Assembly (NCBI GenBank): GCA_943846735.1
Contig: OX044364.1
Location: forward strand, 248,001-312,000
Source of the DNA: CAJQLB01 sp905479065
Lineage (GTDB): Bacteria; Bacteroidota; Bacteroidia; Flavobacteriales; Flavobacteriaceae
Length of the DNA: 64,000 nt
Direction of reading: 5' to 3'
How positions within the stretch are numbered: the first letter of the stretch is position 1; each line of letters opens with the position of its first letter. Below, piece after piece: positions 25,902 through 35,672 of this stretch. The notes below the pieces were generated by a model. The model made no database searches, had not been told where the DNA came from, and worked only from the letters and a program-made list of their open reading frames with translations. Position numbers and translations under genes: made by a program.

Positions 25902-28736
25902 TTAATACCATTTTCTACGAAATAGACCAAGTAAAGATTGAGGATCTACAGTAAAAATAAAACGGATTTTTTCATCGTAATTTCGATTGCCAACTTCCCA
26001 ACCAAGATTGGAATAAACAGGGAAATATATTTCAAAATAATCAGTGACTAAGTTTAACCTAATCCCCGAGTCATAAACAAACTTCATATCAGAAAATTTA
26101 TTTTTAATAACACCAAGATCTGTATATCCTTGAATATATTTCCAGATGGTAGTGCTAAAATTCATTGTTGACATCCATTGATTTGCAAATGGAGTTTCTA
26201 GTTTTGATTTAAACCCGCCTTCAGCGATAATGAGCTGTTGACTAAATATTCCAGAATCCTCAGAGCGCCCTAAGTAGTTATAATCAAATAGGTAATCAGT
26301 GGGTCTGTCTAAAGCAAAACTAAAGTAATCTGATGAGGGATCATTTTTATTATATAAAAAAGTACCAAAATAAAACCTCAAATTTATTTGACGATTACTT
26401 TGAAATAATTTTCTGTATTCGTAGTTGAATGATATTTTTCCAAAATCTTTTGACAATTGAAAATCGGCAAAAAATTTGTAAAAATTAATTAAGCCAGGGT
26501 TTGTATCTATAAATTGAGCATTAAAAACACTGTATTCTGGTTCGTTATTGTTAGTAATGTTATTGATGTCTGGATCTTTATTTATATCTAAATATCTAAA
26601 GTTTAAAGCTTGAAATTTGTTTGATCTTAAGTTAGTGTTGTCCCTGAAACTAAATCTTAAATTAGGAGAAATAACTCGAGCGAATAAATTTGGCCCATAG
26701 GCACCATATTTTCCAGATATACCATAGCTCATATTGTATAAACTACCACTATTGGTGTTTTGTTCAATATAGACAGATGCTGAGCCAGTTAATTTTTTTG
26801 ATTTCACTCCATATTTTGGTGAAAATTTATAATTAAATTTTTTTCTAAGAAGCGTTTTGTTATAAATTTTACCGCCAAGGGATAAGCCGTCATAGATATT
26901 GTTAAATTCAATCAAAGGCATTAAAAAAACTTGGCTATAGTTGGGATCTTCGATATCTTTAAATACTCTAAATTGAATAGGTTTGTTGTTGGAAAGAAAA
27001 CCTTTTAAGGACTTCCAGTTATCTCTCAAATTATATTCTGGAATTATTTGATCATAATTTAACGTGAGCTTGGTCTCTTTATTATTTGCAATGGTAAAAG
27101 TTTCTTTCATCGAAACACCATCAATCCAAACTTTTGAAACGATTGAATCTTCACTTAAAGAAAACAAAGAGATAGGCATGTTATTTTGATGCTTATTTTT
27201 AATGGTAACTTCAATAGAGTCCTTGGAGGCTTTCACTTTGGTAATTTTAAAATCAATCTTACCTCTCGTTCCTAAATAGTCTTTTGTAAACCATTCAATA
27301 TTTTTTGAGGTGTTTCTTTTGAGTTCTTCAATGAATGTTTTGGTTGAGATTTGTTGAGCTTTGTTTTTTTTCAAAAAGGATTTTATACTTTTTTCAATAA
27401 CCTTATTTCCAAGGTAACTATCGAGGTATTTAAGTCCAATTCCTGCTTTGTATTTGTTTGCTAATTCTGCATTAAATCTTAGAAGACTATCCTTTGTAAC
27501 TAGTAATGGCTGATCTCTGTTTGTTCTAGCCATGTGCATGTAGGTAAGATTATACTGATCATTAAATTTTAAATCTGCTGCGTGAAACGCTCTAATTCCC
27601 CATATATTTGCAAGCGTACCAAGAAGTTTCGTGTCTGGATAAAATTCATCCACATAGGCCATTAAATAATATATTTGGATACCATCTTTGAGCCAAGCAT
27701 CATTTCTTGGATTTAGCAGTAGTGTGTTATCTAAATAATTACCAAGAACATTTTTTAGTAGTTGCAGCTCAAATTGAAAATTTTTTGGGAAAGGGCGAAT
27801 AAAATTTGGTAGTTGGTTAAGACCATATATGGGATCTTTTTTCGAATCAACTTGTGATATAATAAGTTTTTGGTGTGGATATTTACCTAAATGATCTGTT
27901 ACAAACCTCGTAATTCGATCTGTAATAATTGCTTTTTCAGTGGCTTTTAATCCAGATCCAGTTAAGTTGGATATGATGGTGAAATCATCTGTTTGAATCG
28001 TTTTAAATGATGGTAAATTTGTTAAAAATAATTTACTATCAATCCTGTTTTTACCTGAGTAAAAAGCAGTTTGTGATGTTTCATGTTGAATAATATTGAT
28101 TAAATCTAATTCAGAAATAAGAGTGTAGTTTTTTGGAAAGTTGGCTTCAAGTGTAATATTCGATTTTGGAATGTAGGCATCATTAAGATCTAAATTGCTG
28201 TAATAATTCCATTGACCATTGTATACAGAAGGGGTGATATACCAATATTTTAATTTCAATTGATCGTTGGTTGAAACCCCATAACGGGTAAATTTATCTG
28301 AAGGCAAATGTATGTTGTAAATGAGGTCTATATGATATGATTCTTGTGGTAAAAGAGCTTTTGCTAAATCGACAGAAATGATATCTTGTTGAGTGTCCAA
28401 CCGATTAAAATTAAGTATTTGTTGCTCTTTGTTTTTGACAGATAAAATAACGGTATAACCACGATCTTCATTTCCAGCAAAATGAAAATTTGTATCGTAT
28501 TCTTCGGTAAATCTATTGGCTAAAGGTGTATTTTTTGCAGAAAAACTATTACTCCAATCGTTTAGATAAATAGTTTTTAAGGTGTCTTTCGACGTGTTTT
28601 TGTAACTGATAGATTGATTTACAACAATCGTTTTAGTATCAATATTAAATGAAGCTTTGAGATCTATCTCATTTTGTCCAAGACAAAATTGTATTGACAG
28701 AAAAAAAGCAAGGTGATATAAGACGTTATTATTCAA
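25902..28736 (-). CDS. M1-peptidase-like protein without zinc site, fused to a C-terminal beta-barrel-like region
   Basis: This 944-residue protein has an N-terminal signal (MNNNVLYHLAFFLSIQFCLG). Residues 20-250 look like the N-terminal beta domain of M1 aminopeptidases. Residues 260-480 look like the gluzincin helical domain (GLNQLPNFIRPF; LKYLDSYLG; EWFTKDYLGT). Where active enzymes have HExxH, this protein reads LLKNVLGNYL (residues 326-334), and the following WLxEG is WLKDG. The zinc ligands are therefore missing. From about residue 600 to the end, repeated aromatic/polar beta strands, ending FRRKWY, suggest an outer-membrane barrel. It is translationally linked to the upstream nuclease gene (8-base overlap). 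Function unknown. Confidence 0.65.
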   Translation of the reverse strand: MNNNVLYHLAFFLSIQFCLGQNEIDLKASFNIDTKTIVVNQSISYKNTSKDTLKTIYLNDWSNSFSAKNTPLANRFTEEYDTNFHFAGNEDRGYTVILSVKNKEQQILNFNRLDTQQDIISVDLAKALLPQESYHIDLIYNIHLPSDKFTRYGVSTNDQLKLKYWYITPSVYNGQWNYYSNLDLNDAYIPKSNITLEANFPKNYTLISELDLINIIQHETSQTAFYSGKNRIDSKLFLTNLPSFKTIQTDDFTIISNLTGSGLKATEKAIITDRITRFVTDHLGKYPHQKLIISQVDSKKDPIYGLNQLPNFIRPFPKNFQFELQLLKNVLGNYLDNTLLLNPRNDAWLKDGIQIYYLMAYVDEFYPDTKLLGTLANIWGIRAFHAADLKFNDQYNLTYMHMARTNRDQPLLVTKDSLLRFNAELANKYKAGIGLKYLDSYLGNKVIEKSIKSFLKKNKAQQISTKTFIEELKRNTSKNIEWFTKDYLGTRGKIDFKITKVKASKDSIEVTIKNKHQNNMPISLFSLSEDSIVSKVWIDGVSMKETFTIANNKETKLTLNYDQIIPEYNLRDNWKSLKGFLSNNKPIQFRVFKDIEDPNYSQVFLMPLIEFNNIYDGLSLGGKIYNKTLLRKKFNYKFSPKYGVKSKKLTGSASVYIEQNTNSGSLYNMSYGISGKYGAYGPNLFARVISPNLRFSFRDNTNLRSNKFQALNFRYLDINKDPDINNITNNNEPEYSVFNAQFIDTNPGLINFYKFFADFQLSKDFGKISFNYEYRKLFQSNRQINLRFYFGTFLYNKNDPSSDYFSFALDRPTDYLFDYNYLGRSEDSGIFSQQLIIAEGGFKSKLETPFANQWMSTMNFSTTIWKYIQGYTDLGVIKNKFSDMKFVYDSGIRLNLVTDYFEIYFPVYSNLGWEVGNRNYDEKIRFIFTVDPQSLLGLFRRKWY

Positions 28737-29982
28737 TTATAAATTTTAGAATTGACGACAAATTAGTTTTTGATGTTAAGTAATAAATACCACTTGATAA
28801 TTTCGAAACATCAATAATTGCAACACCTAATTGATCAATTTTTAGAGTTGTGACAACTTGTCCGAGTGTATTATAAATCACTAAAAATTGTGCTTGATTA
28901 GTTGTAATTTTAACATTCAGTTGTTCAGAAATTAAATTAGGACCCATAATTTGAAATCCGATATCATCTGATACGTCTTTATTATTCAATGTTTCATTTA
29001 ATTGTAATTCCAAGGTGACTGGTAAATGATCACTCATATTGTACAAAGCATTTCGAATTATTTGATTGTAATCATCACCGTCACAATTACTGGAGTTTAT
29101 GCTTTGGTTGTAACAATTAAAATTGGCATTATTCCCATAAACCTCATAACTATTATCAACGTAATAAATATCTGAATTTGTTAGCATATTACTTGAGGTA
29201 AGGACAAAATCAAATCGATCATCAAATCCTCCTGACGCACCTCCTAATCCTGATTGAGTTCTCGTAGATTGTGTAAACATGTCGATGAAACTCGAGTTGT
29301 TATGCCAATTACCCAATCGATTCGCTGGATCTGCAAACACGATGTTATTACTGGTATCTAATAACTCCAGAAACGCAGGTTCATTGAAGGTGTAAACATT
29401 TAAATCGCCTCCAAAAACAATATTACTATCGGAGGGCATGGTATTTACATAATCAAGGAGGTCATTTACCATTGTAAGACGCAATTGTTCGTTTGTTTCG
29501 CCACTGGAGGCCTTTAAATGTCCCACCAAAACTTCAATAAAAACTGAATCTATCTCTTCAGTATTTGTTGTTGATTTTAGACGATAATGGTTAAAGTCTC
29601 GGTAGATAGAAGGAATTATAAATTGTTCTTCTAAGGTGAATTTGGAACTGTTAAAAAATATCAAGTTTTGAAAATTATTTGAATTTCCAATAGAATTATC
29701 TGAGGAATTTAATTCAAAATCTGCTCGTTCATAATCATCATTGATTTCTTTCATAATATTCAAAATATTATCAGCACCCTCCTCATTATTTAATTCACAA
29801 ATCATAAAAATGTCAGGACGATAGTCATCAAGTATTGTTTGAAGATATTGAATTCTGTTTGCAGGCTCTTGAATAGGGTAATTTAAAACATTATAAAACA
29901 TAAGTTTGTAGTTACCCTGCGAGACTAACAAATTAATAAATACAAAAGTTATAGCGAGTGTTATAAAAACTCTTTTTCTCAT
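28729..29982 (-). CDS. Secreted endonuclease/exonuclease/phosphatase-family protein with T9SS sorting domain
   Basis: This 417-residue protein has a signal peptide (MRKRVFITLAITFVFINLLVSQ). Its EEP domain carries MFYNVLNYP, ICELNNEEG, FGGDLNVYT and MSDHLPVTLEL (the catalytic Asn, Glu, Asp-x-Asn and Asp-His positions). The last 80 residues form a type IX secretion sorting domain (FLVIYNTLGQVVTTLKID; DVSKLSSGIYYLTSKT; KFIIE). It is probably exported to the surface or medium to degrade DNA or act as a phosphodiesterase. It overlaps the M1-like gene by 8 bases and so heads that operon. Confidence 0.87.
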   Translation of the reverse strand: MRKRVFITLAITFVFINLLVSQGNYKLMFYNVLNYPIQEPANRIQYLQTILDDYRPDIFMICELNNEEGADNILNIMKEINDDYERADFELNSSDNSIGNSNNFQNLIFFNSSKFTLEEQFIIPSIYRDFNHYRLKSTTNTEEIDSVFIEVLVGHLKASSGETNEQLRLTMVNDLLDYVNTMPSDSNIVFGGDLNVYTFNEPAFLELLDTSNNIVFADPANRLGNWHNNSSFIDMFTQSTRTQSGLGGASGGFDDRFDFVLTSSNMLTNSDIYYVDNSYEVYGNNANFNCYNQSINSSNCDGDDYNQIIRNALYNMSDHLPVTLELQLNETLNNKDVSDDIGFQIMGPNLISEQLNVKITTNQAQFLVIYNTLGQVVTTLKIDQLGVAIIDVSKLSSGIYYLTSKTNLSSILKFIIE

Positions 29983-30012
29983 AGCCTTAATTGCAATCGA
30001 AAATTAATTTAA

Positions 30013-30702
30013 TTAAAAGTTCGGACTGAGCTGATATTTTTTATAAAAACCATCCAAAATTTCAATCACTTGATCTTCGGTATCTACTAGATGTATTAAG
30101 TCTAAATCGGTTGCGCTAATATTTTGAAATTTGTCTAATAAGGTCTTTTTAATCCAATCTAATAGTCCTTCCCAATAATCAGTTCCCACTAAAATAATTG
30201 GAAATTTTTCAATTTTTTTTGTCTGTATTAGTGTGATGGCTTCAAATAACTCATCGAGCGTACCAAAACCACCAGGCATTACCACAAAACCCTGAGAGTA
30301 TTTAACAAACATGACTTTTCTTACAAAAAAATAATCAAAATCAAGACTCTTATCGTTATCTATATAAGGATTATCGTGCTGTTCAAAAGGTAATTCAATG
30401 TTAAGGCCTACAGAGGTGCCTCCTGCTAAGTGTGCGCCTTTGTTTCCAGCTTCCATAATACCTGGCCCACCCCCAGTGATAACACCATATCCAGAATTCA
30501 CAATAGCATTAGCTACGCGTTGCGCTAACAAATAGTATTTATTATTTTCTTTAGTTCTTGCAGAACCAAAGATGGATATACACGGACCAATTCTACTTAA
30601 TTTTTCATAACCATTTACAAATTCCCCCATGATTTTGAAAATTGCCCAAGAGTCATTTGTTTTAATCGCGTTCCATCCTTTTGAATGTGATTCCTTCTTC
30701 AT
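30013..30702 (-). CDS. LOG-family (TIGR00730) nucleotide phosphoribohydrolase
   Basis: This 229-residue protein has GGGPGIMEAGNKGA and MPGGFGTLDELFEAI, the two signature loops of the LOG family. The family hydrolyses nucleoside 5'-monophosphates, including cytokinin ribotides, to free base and ribose phosphate. The fold is Rossmann-like, and both motifs are intact. It lies 20 bases downstream of uvrA on the same strand, so the two are probably co-transcribed. The bacterial substrate is probably AMP or modified AMP; this is inferred from the family. Confidence 0.9.
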   Translation of the reverse strand: MKKESHSKGWNAIKTNDSWAIFKIMGEFVNGYEKLSRIGPCISIFGSARTKENNKYYLLAQRVANAIVNSGYGVITGGGPGIMEAGNKGAHLAGGTSVGLNIELPFEQHDNPYIDNDKSLDFDYFFVRKVMFVKYSQGFVVMPGGFGTLDELFEAITLIQTKKIEKFPIILVGTDYWEGLLDWIKKTLLDKFQNISATDLDLIHLVDTEDQVIEILDGFYKKYQLSPNF

Positions 30703-30722
30703 AATTATTTTTTTATACTGAG

Positions 30723-33554
30723 CTAATGTAATTCTTTTCTTAAAAACTTAGCTGTGTAGCTTGTTTGATGTTTGATTATTTCTTCGGGGCTCCCTTCAAC
30801 GACTATCTGACCACCTCCTTTTCCTCCTTCAAATCCAATATCGATAATATGGTCTACAGTTTTAATTACATCCAAATTATGTTCGATGATTAAAACAGTA
30901 TTTCCTTTATTAGCTAATTTATTCAATACCTGCATCAGAACTCTGATATCCTCAAAATGCAAACCTGTCGTCGGTTCATCCAAAATATAAAATGTATTTC
31001 CCGTATCCCTTTTAGAAAGCTCTGAAGCGAGCTTGATTCGTTGTGCTTCACCTCCTGAAAGTGTAGTGCTTTGTTGTCCTAATGAAATGTACCCCAATCC
31101 AACATCTTGTATGGTCTTTAGTTTTTTATAAATTTTAGGAATTAATTCAAAAAATAAAACAGCTTCATTGATTGTCATACTCAAGACATCACTGATGCTT
31201 TTTCCTTTATAACGAATTTCAAGGGTTTCTCTGTTAAATCGTTTACCTTGACATGTTTCACAGTCTACATAGACATCGGGTAAAAAATTCATCTCTATAA
31301 CTCTTAGCCCACCTCCCTTGCAAGTTTCGCAACGTCCACCGCTAACATTAAAACTAAATCTTCCAGGTTTATAACCTCGAATCATGGCTTCAGGTATTTT
31401 GGCAAATAAACTCCGTATTTCACTAAAAGTGCCAGTATAAGTAGCAGGGTTACTTCTTGGAGTTCGCCCGATGGGTGATTGATTTATATCGATAACTTTA
31501 TCAATATGATTAAGACCCTCAATACTCTTAAAGGGCATAATTTGCTTTACACCATTGAAATAGTGATTATTTAAAATTGGATATAAAGTTTGATTTATTA
31601 ACGTGCTTTTACCACTGCCAGAAACTCCTGTTATACCAATCATTTTTCCAAGTGGAAAACTAACAGAGATGTTTTTTAGATTATTTCCTGTGCATCCGGA
31701 AAGAGTTATTTTTTTACCATTGCCCTTACGTCGTTTTTTTGGAATATCAATATGCTTTGTTCCATTAATGTAGGCTGCTGTCAATGTTTGATGTGTCAAT
31801 AACTCTTTAAAAGTGCCTTTACTTATAATTTTTCCTCCGTGTTTTCCGGCAAAAGGTCCGATATCAATAACGTAATCAGCTCGCTTAATCATATCCTTGT
31901 CATGTTCTACGACTAACACAGAATTACCGATATCTCTTAAAGCTATGAGTGAGTTTATCAATCTCTCGTTGTCTCTTTGGTGTAAACCGATGCTCGGTTC
32001 ATCTAAAATGTAGAGAACTCCAACTAATTGAGAACCAATTTGTGTTGCGAGTCTAATTCGCTGTGCTTCTCCACCAGATAATGATTTCGAACTACGGTTT
32101 AGTGAAAGATATGTGAGTCCAACGTCAACTAAAAATTGAATTCTATTTTTTATTTCTTTTATAATTTCGTTCGCAATGATATTCTGTTTTTTTGACAGGA
32201 AATTGTCTAAATTATGAAACCAATCATTGAGTTCAACGACATCCATGCGTGCTAAGTCTGAAATATTTTTATTGTTAAGTTTAAAATACAGAGATTCTTT
32301 TTTCAGTCTGGAGCCCTCGCATGATGGGCATACTACCTTATCCATATATTCTTTGGCCCACCTTTTAAGTGATTTAGAGTCGGCATGTTGATGTTGATTT
32401 TTTATAAAATTTGCAATCCCTTCGAAATCAATATTGTAATTTCTTGTTATTCCTAAGGTTTTACTATCAACTGTAAACTTGTCTTTGCCACCGAAAAATA
32501 TGATATCGAGAGCCTCTTTCGGAATCTTTTTTATTGGATCACTTAAATTAAAATTAAAACGTTTCGCTATTAATTCTAATTGTTTGAAAATCCATGTATT
32601 TTTTTGAGGTCCTTGAGGGGCAAGGCCTCCGGCTGTTATAGAAATATTATCATCAGGTACAATTTTTTCCAAATTAACTTCATAAAGGGTTCCAATACCA
32701 TTACATTTTGGACAAGCACCTTTTGGAGAATTAAAGGAAAAATTATTAGGTTCAGGATTTGGGTATGAAATGCCAGTTTTAGGACACATAAGATCTCTAC
32801 TAAAGTACCGAGCTTCATGTGTTTCATGGTCCATCACTATGAGGACATTATTACCGTGATACATAGCGGTTTTTATGGTTTCAGAAAGACGTTTTTGGTC
32901 CTCAACTGAATCCTCAATTTTAAGTCTATCAATAACGATCTCTATATCATGAGTCTTATAGCGATCTAATTTCATCCCTTTTACCAAATCTCTTACTTCA
33001 CCATCCACTCGTACTTTTACAAAGCCTTGTTTTGCTATTTGTTCAAAAAGCTCTCTGTAATGCCCTTTTCGCGACCGAATAATCGGAGCAAGTATAATAA
33101 TTCTTTTATTTTTAAAGCTTTGAAGAATAAGCGATTCAATTTGTGAATCACTGTAGCTTACCATTTTCAATCCTGTATTAAAACTATAGGCATCACTGGC
33201 TCTAGCATATAACAAACGCAAAAAATCATAAATTTCTGTGATAGTACCCACAGTAGAACGTGGCGATTTATTGGTTGTTTTTTGTTCAATGGCAATTACA
33301 GGTGAAAGACCATCAATTTTGTCAACATCAGGACGTTCTAAACCTCCCAGAAATTGTCGTGCATACGCTGAGAAGGTTTCTATATACCGCCGCTGACCTT
33401 CGGCATAAATGGTGTCAAATGCCAATGATGATTTGCCGCTTCCGGACAACCCAGTTATTACGACTAACTGTTCTCTAGGTATAGAAATATCGATATTTTG
33501 TAAGTTGTGAACGCGCGCACCTTTCACTTCAATGTACTCTTCGAATTGACCCAT
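30723..33554 (-). CDS. uvrA: Excinuclease ABC subunit A
   Basis: This protein of about 943 residues recognises DNA damage in nucleotide excision repair. It has two ABC modules (GLSGSGKSSLAFDTIYAEGQRRY; GVSGSGKSTLINQTLYP) with signatures LSGGEAQRIRLATQIGS and LSGGEAQRIKLASELSK. The second zinc module (GRCETCKGGG; DCETCQGKRFN) is complete. In the first module the leading pair reads CPKTGIS instead of CPxCG, so one zinc cysteine is missing; I think this is usual in the phylum. An in-frame start at 33608 exists, but the family start is MGQFEEYIEVKGARVHNL at 33554. Confidence 0.96.
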   Translation of the reverse strand: MGQFEEYIEVKGARVHNLQNIDISIPREQLVVITGLSGSGKSSLAFDTIYAEGQRRYIETFSAYARQFLGGLERPDVDKIDGLSPVIAIEQKTTNKSPRSTVGTITEIYDFLRLLYARASDAYSFNTGLKMVSYSDSQIESLILQSFKNKRIIILAPIIRSRKGHYRELFEQIAKQGFVKVRVDGEVRDLVKGMKLDRYKTHDIEIVIDRLKIEDSVEDQKRLSETIKTAMYHGNNVLIVMDHETHEARYFSRDLMCPKTGISYPNPEPNNFSFNSPKGACPKCNGIGTLYEVNLEKIVPDDNISITAGGLAPQGPQKNTWIFKQLELIAKRFNFNLSDPIKKIPKEALDIIFFGGKDKFTVDSKTLGITRNYNIDFEGIANFIKNQHQHADSKSLKRWAKEYMDKVVCPSCEGSRLKKESLYFKLNNKNISDLARMDVVELNDWFHNLDNFLSKKQNIIANEIIKEIKNRIQFLVDVGLTYLSLNRSSKSLSGGEAQRIRLATQIGSQLVGVLYILDEPSIGLHQRDNERLINSLIALRDIGNSVLVVEHDKDMIKRADYVIDIGPFAGKHGGKIISKGTFKELLTHQTLTAAYINGTKHIDIPKKRRKGNGKKITLSGCTGNNLKNISVSFPLGKMIGITGVSGSGKSTLINQTLYPILNNHYFNGVKQIMPFKSIEGLNHIDKVIDINQSPIGRTPRSNPATYTGTFSEIRSLFAKIPEAMIRGYKPGRFSFNVSGGRCETCKGGGLRVIEMNFLPDVYVDCETCQGKRFNRETLEIRYKGKSISDVLSMTINEAVLFFELIPKIYKKLKTIQDVGLGYISLGQQSTTLSGGEAQRIKLASELSKRDTGNTFYILDEPTTGLHFEDIRVLMQVLNKLANKGNTVLIIEHNLDVIKTVDHIIDIGFEGGKGGGQIVVEGSPEEIIKHQTSYTAKFLRKELH

Positions 33555-33756
33555 AGCTTTTGAAAGATGTAAAGGTACTGTTTTGGTCCATAAAAGGAAA
33601 GAAATCAATCATCATAGAAAATGATTTATAAACGGACTTAAAAAAAAGAACTTTTTATGTCTCATCAGCTTATGTTACAACAGAATACTTGTGTATTTAT
33701 TCCATTGAAGTCATTAGATTTAGTTATTTTAGACTCCATTCAAGATAAATAGTGTT

Positions 33757-34755
33757 ATGAAAAATAATTCTTCCAGATTCGCATCAAAATTATTTGCTTG
33801 TTGGCATCCGGTAAGTTATTGTTCTGAAGTAACAAAAAAGCCGTTTGCAACAAAACTTTTAGACGAGCCTCTTGTTATTTGGCGAGGAAAGGATGGTCAA
33901 GCAAATGCGATGAAAGATTTATGTATTCATCGGGGAACGGCCTTATCATTAGGTTGGGTGAAAAATGACTGTATTGTATGCCCATATCATGCCTGGGAAT
34001 ACGATAAATCAGGGAGTTGCGTTCGTATACCTCAAGCTCCAAACACACCAATTCCAAAAAAAGCAAAAATATCTGTGTATTGGTGTGTGGAAAAATATGG
34101 GCTCATATGGGTTGCTTTAAAGGAGCCGGAGTATCAATTGCCTGTCATACCTGAGTTTAATGATTCCAATTACAAATTTGTTAATACAGGTCCTTTTGAT
34201 TGGGAAAGTGATGCGTCTAGGCAAGTTGAAAATTTTACAGATTTGGGACATTTTCCTTGGGTTCATCCAGGTTTACTTGGTGAGCCTGATCGTCCTGAGG
34301 TACCTGCTTGTAATGTGAAGATTGACAAGGCAGTATTGCATTATACCATTGTAAGACCAGAATCAATAAACTCGAAAGAGTTTCCAATTTTTGGAAATAA
34401 AATTGTAGTAAATCCTGTGCGGAAAAGTACATATCAACTCCATTTGCCTTACACTATCGTTTTACGAGTTGGTTGGGGAGGGACAGAATGTATTTTAGAT
34501 TTATTTGTTTCTCAGCCTATTTCAAAAAATAAGTGTAGAGGATTTTGTATTGTGGGACGAAACTTCAATCATCATATCTCAGATAAAGTATACAAGGACT
34601 TTGAAAAGGTTATTTTTGGTCAAGATAAGCGTATTGTGGAGTCACAGAGACCTGAACAAGTTCCTTTTGATTTCACAGAGGAACTTCACTTGAAGTTTGA
34701 CGCGGTTGCGATGAACTATAGGAAAGCCATGAAAAAGGAACGTCTAAATGATTAA
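33757..34755 (+). CDS. Rieske non-heme iron oxygenase, alpha-subunit-like
   Basis: This 332-residue protein has a Rieske [2Fe-2S] site (Cys56-x-His58 ... Cys75-x2-His78: CIHRG and CPYHAW). The mononuclear iron site is NFTDLGHFPWVH (Asp162, His165 and His170 region). It looks like single-component VanA/PaO/CAO-type oxygenases that demethylate or hydroxylate aromatic or chlorophyll-like compounds. No reductase or ferredoxin gene is adjacent, so electrons must come from elsewhere. The substrate is unknown. It is transcribed divergently from uvrA, with a 200-base gap in which I see no other gene. Confidence 0.87.
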   Translation: MKNNSSRFASKLFACWHPVSYCSEVTKKPFATKLLDEPLVIWRGKDGQANAMKDLCIHRGTALSLGWVKNDCIVCPYHAWEYDKSGSCVRIPQAPNTPIPKKAKISVYWCVEKYGLIWVALKEPEYQLPVIPEFNDSNYKFVNTGPFDWESDASRQVENFTDLGHFPWVHPGLLGEPDRPEVPACNVKIDKAVLHYTIVRPESINSKEFPIFGNKIVVNPVRKSTYQLHLPYTIVLRVGWGGTECILDLFVSQPISKNKCRGFCIVGRNFNHHISDKVYKDFEKVIFGQDKRIVESQRPEQVPFDFTEELHLKFDAVAMNYRKAMKKERLND

Positions 34756-34779
34756 TGTGACATCAATAGTCATCAAAAA

Positions 34780-35508
34780 TCAATTTTCAGAATTTAGTGA
34801 TTTTTCACCTTTTATGTTTCTTAATTCTAATCCCAAAAACAACAATTTGTGGAATGTTGGCAATTGAGCGCCACTTTTAGTTTTTATCCAATCAGACCAA
34901 GTCGCTTCAATACCGTCAATCGGTAACAAGGCTGTCCACATTTTAAAACTTTTAGGTTTACCAGTAGAATCAAAGGACCAAAGATATGAATCTCCTGGAG
35001 TTGAGCCTCCCATTGTATAGGTAACTAGTAGTCCTTCATTACCATTTGCTAGGGTTACTACAGAACGCTTCACTCCGTCGTCAAAAACTTTGTATGGTGC
35101 TACCAACCAAAAAGAGTCGTTGTTAAAATAAGACAACGCTTTATCTACAAGCTCATCACGTTTTTCATCGACAACATTAAAATTGTGAACGGATGCTAAA
35201 CTTCGCTCAATGTAATTTAAGTGCAGATCTACTTTAAAATCTTTCCATTGAACTGTACAAATGTTTTCGCGTTTATTCCATTTGTATTGACGAGTATTTC
35301 GAAAGGACCATTCGATATAATCGGTTTCTTTATAAGATTCGTAATCAAGTGAATTAAGCATGTTTTGCGCTAATAAATCAGCTTTTTCACCCTCTTGACC
35401 GGTGGGTAAATCCTCATTGTACTTTAGATATAAAACTCCAAAAAACAAAGAGGTAGGTAGGGTTAGGAAAATAATGATTCCTAAAATTATTTTAAATATT
35501 TTCTTCAT
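34780..35508 (-). CDS. Membrane-anchored protein of unknown function
   Basis: This protein of about 242 residues has a single N-terminal hydrophobic segment (IFKIILGIIIFLTLPTSLFFG) and a soluble remainder. Visible patterns include SLDYESYKETDYIEWSFR, VAPYKVFDDGVKRSVV and GGSTPGDSYLWSFD. They suggest a beta-rich domain of the type seen in envelope proteins that bind lipid or measure outer-membrane traits. I do not recognise a named family. ATG 35508 is chosen over the TTG at 35514 because MKKIFK is the natural signal start. It converges with the Rieske gene. Confidence 0.65.
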   Translation of the reverse strand: MKKIFKIILGIIIFLTLPTSLFFGVLYLKYNEDLPTGQEGEKADLLAQNMLNSLDYESYKETDYIEWSFRNTRQYKWNKRENICTVQWKDFKVDLHLNYIERSLASVHNFNVVDEKRDELVDKALSYFNNDSFWLVAPYKVFDDGVKRSVVTLANGNEGLLVTYTMGGSTPGDSYLWSFDSTGKPKSFKMWTALLPIDGIEATWSDWIKTKSGAQLPTFHKLLFLGLELRNIKGEKSLNSEN

Positions 35509-35672
35509 GAGCAACGCTTTTGTAAAAGGAAATACAAATACTGATCTTAATACTAATTTTTAAAAGCATAAACTTCAACACCGGAATAATGACAAAGAAG
35601 TTCGTTTTTTATTAGTAAAAATATCATACGCGCAGCTGGATGGTTACGATAAAAAACAAACATGACTCAATT

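Noticed and set aside
30723..33554. UvrA lacking a zinc cysteine as a sign of inactivation.
   Set aside because: All ATPase and signature motifs and the second zinc module are intact. The CPKT variant seems usual in this phylum.
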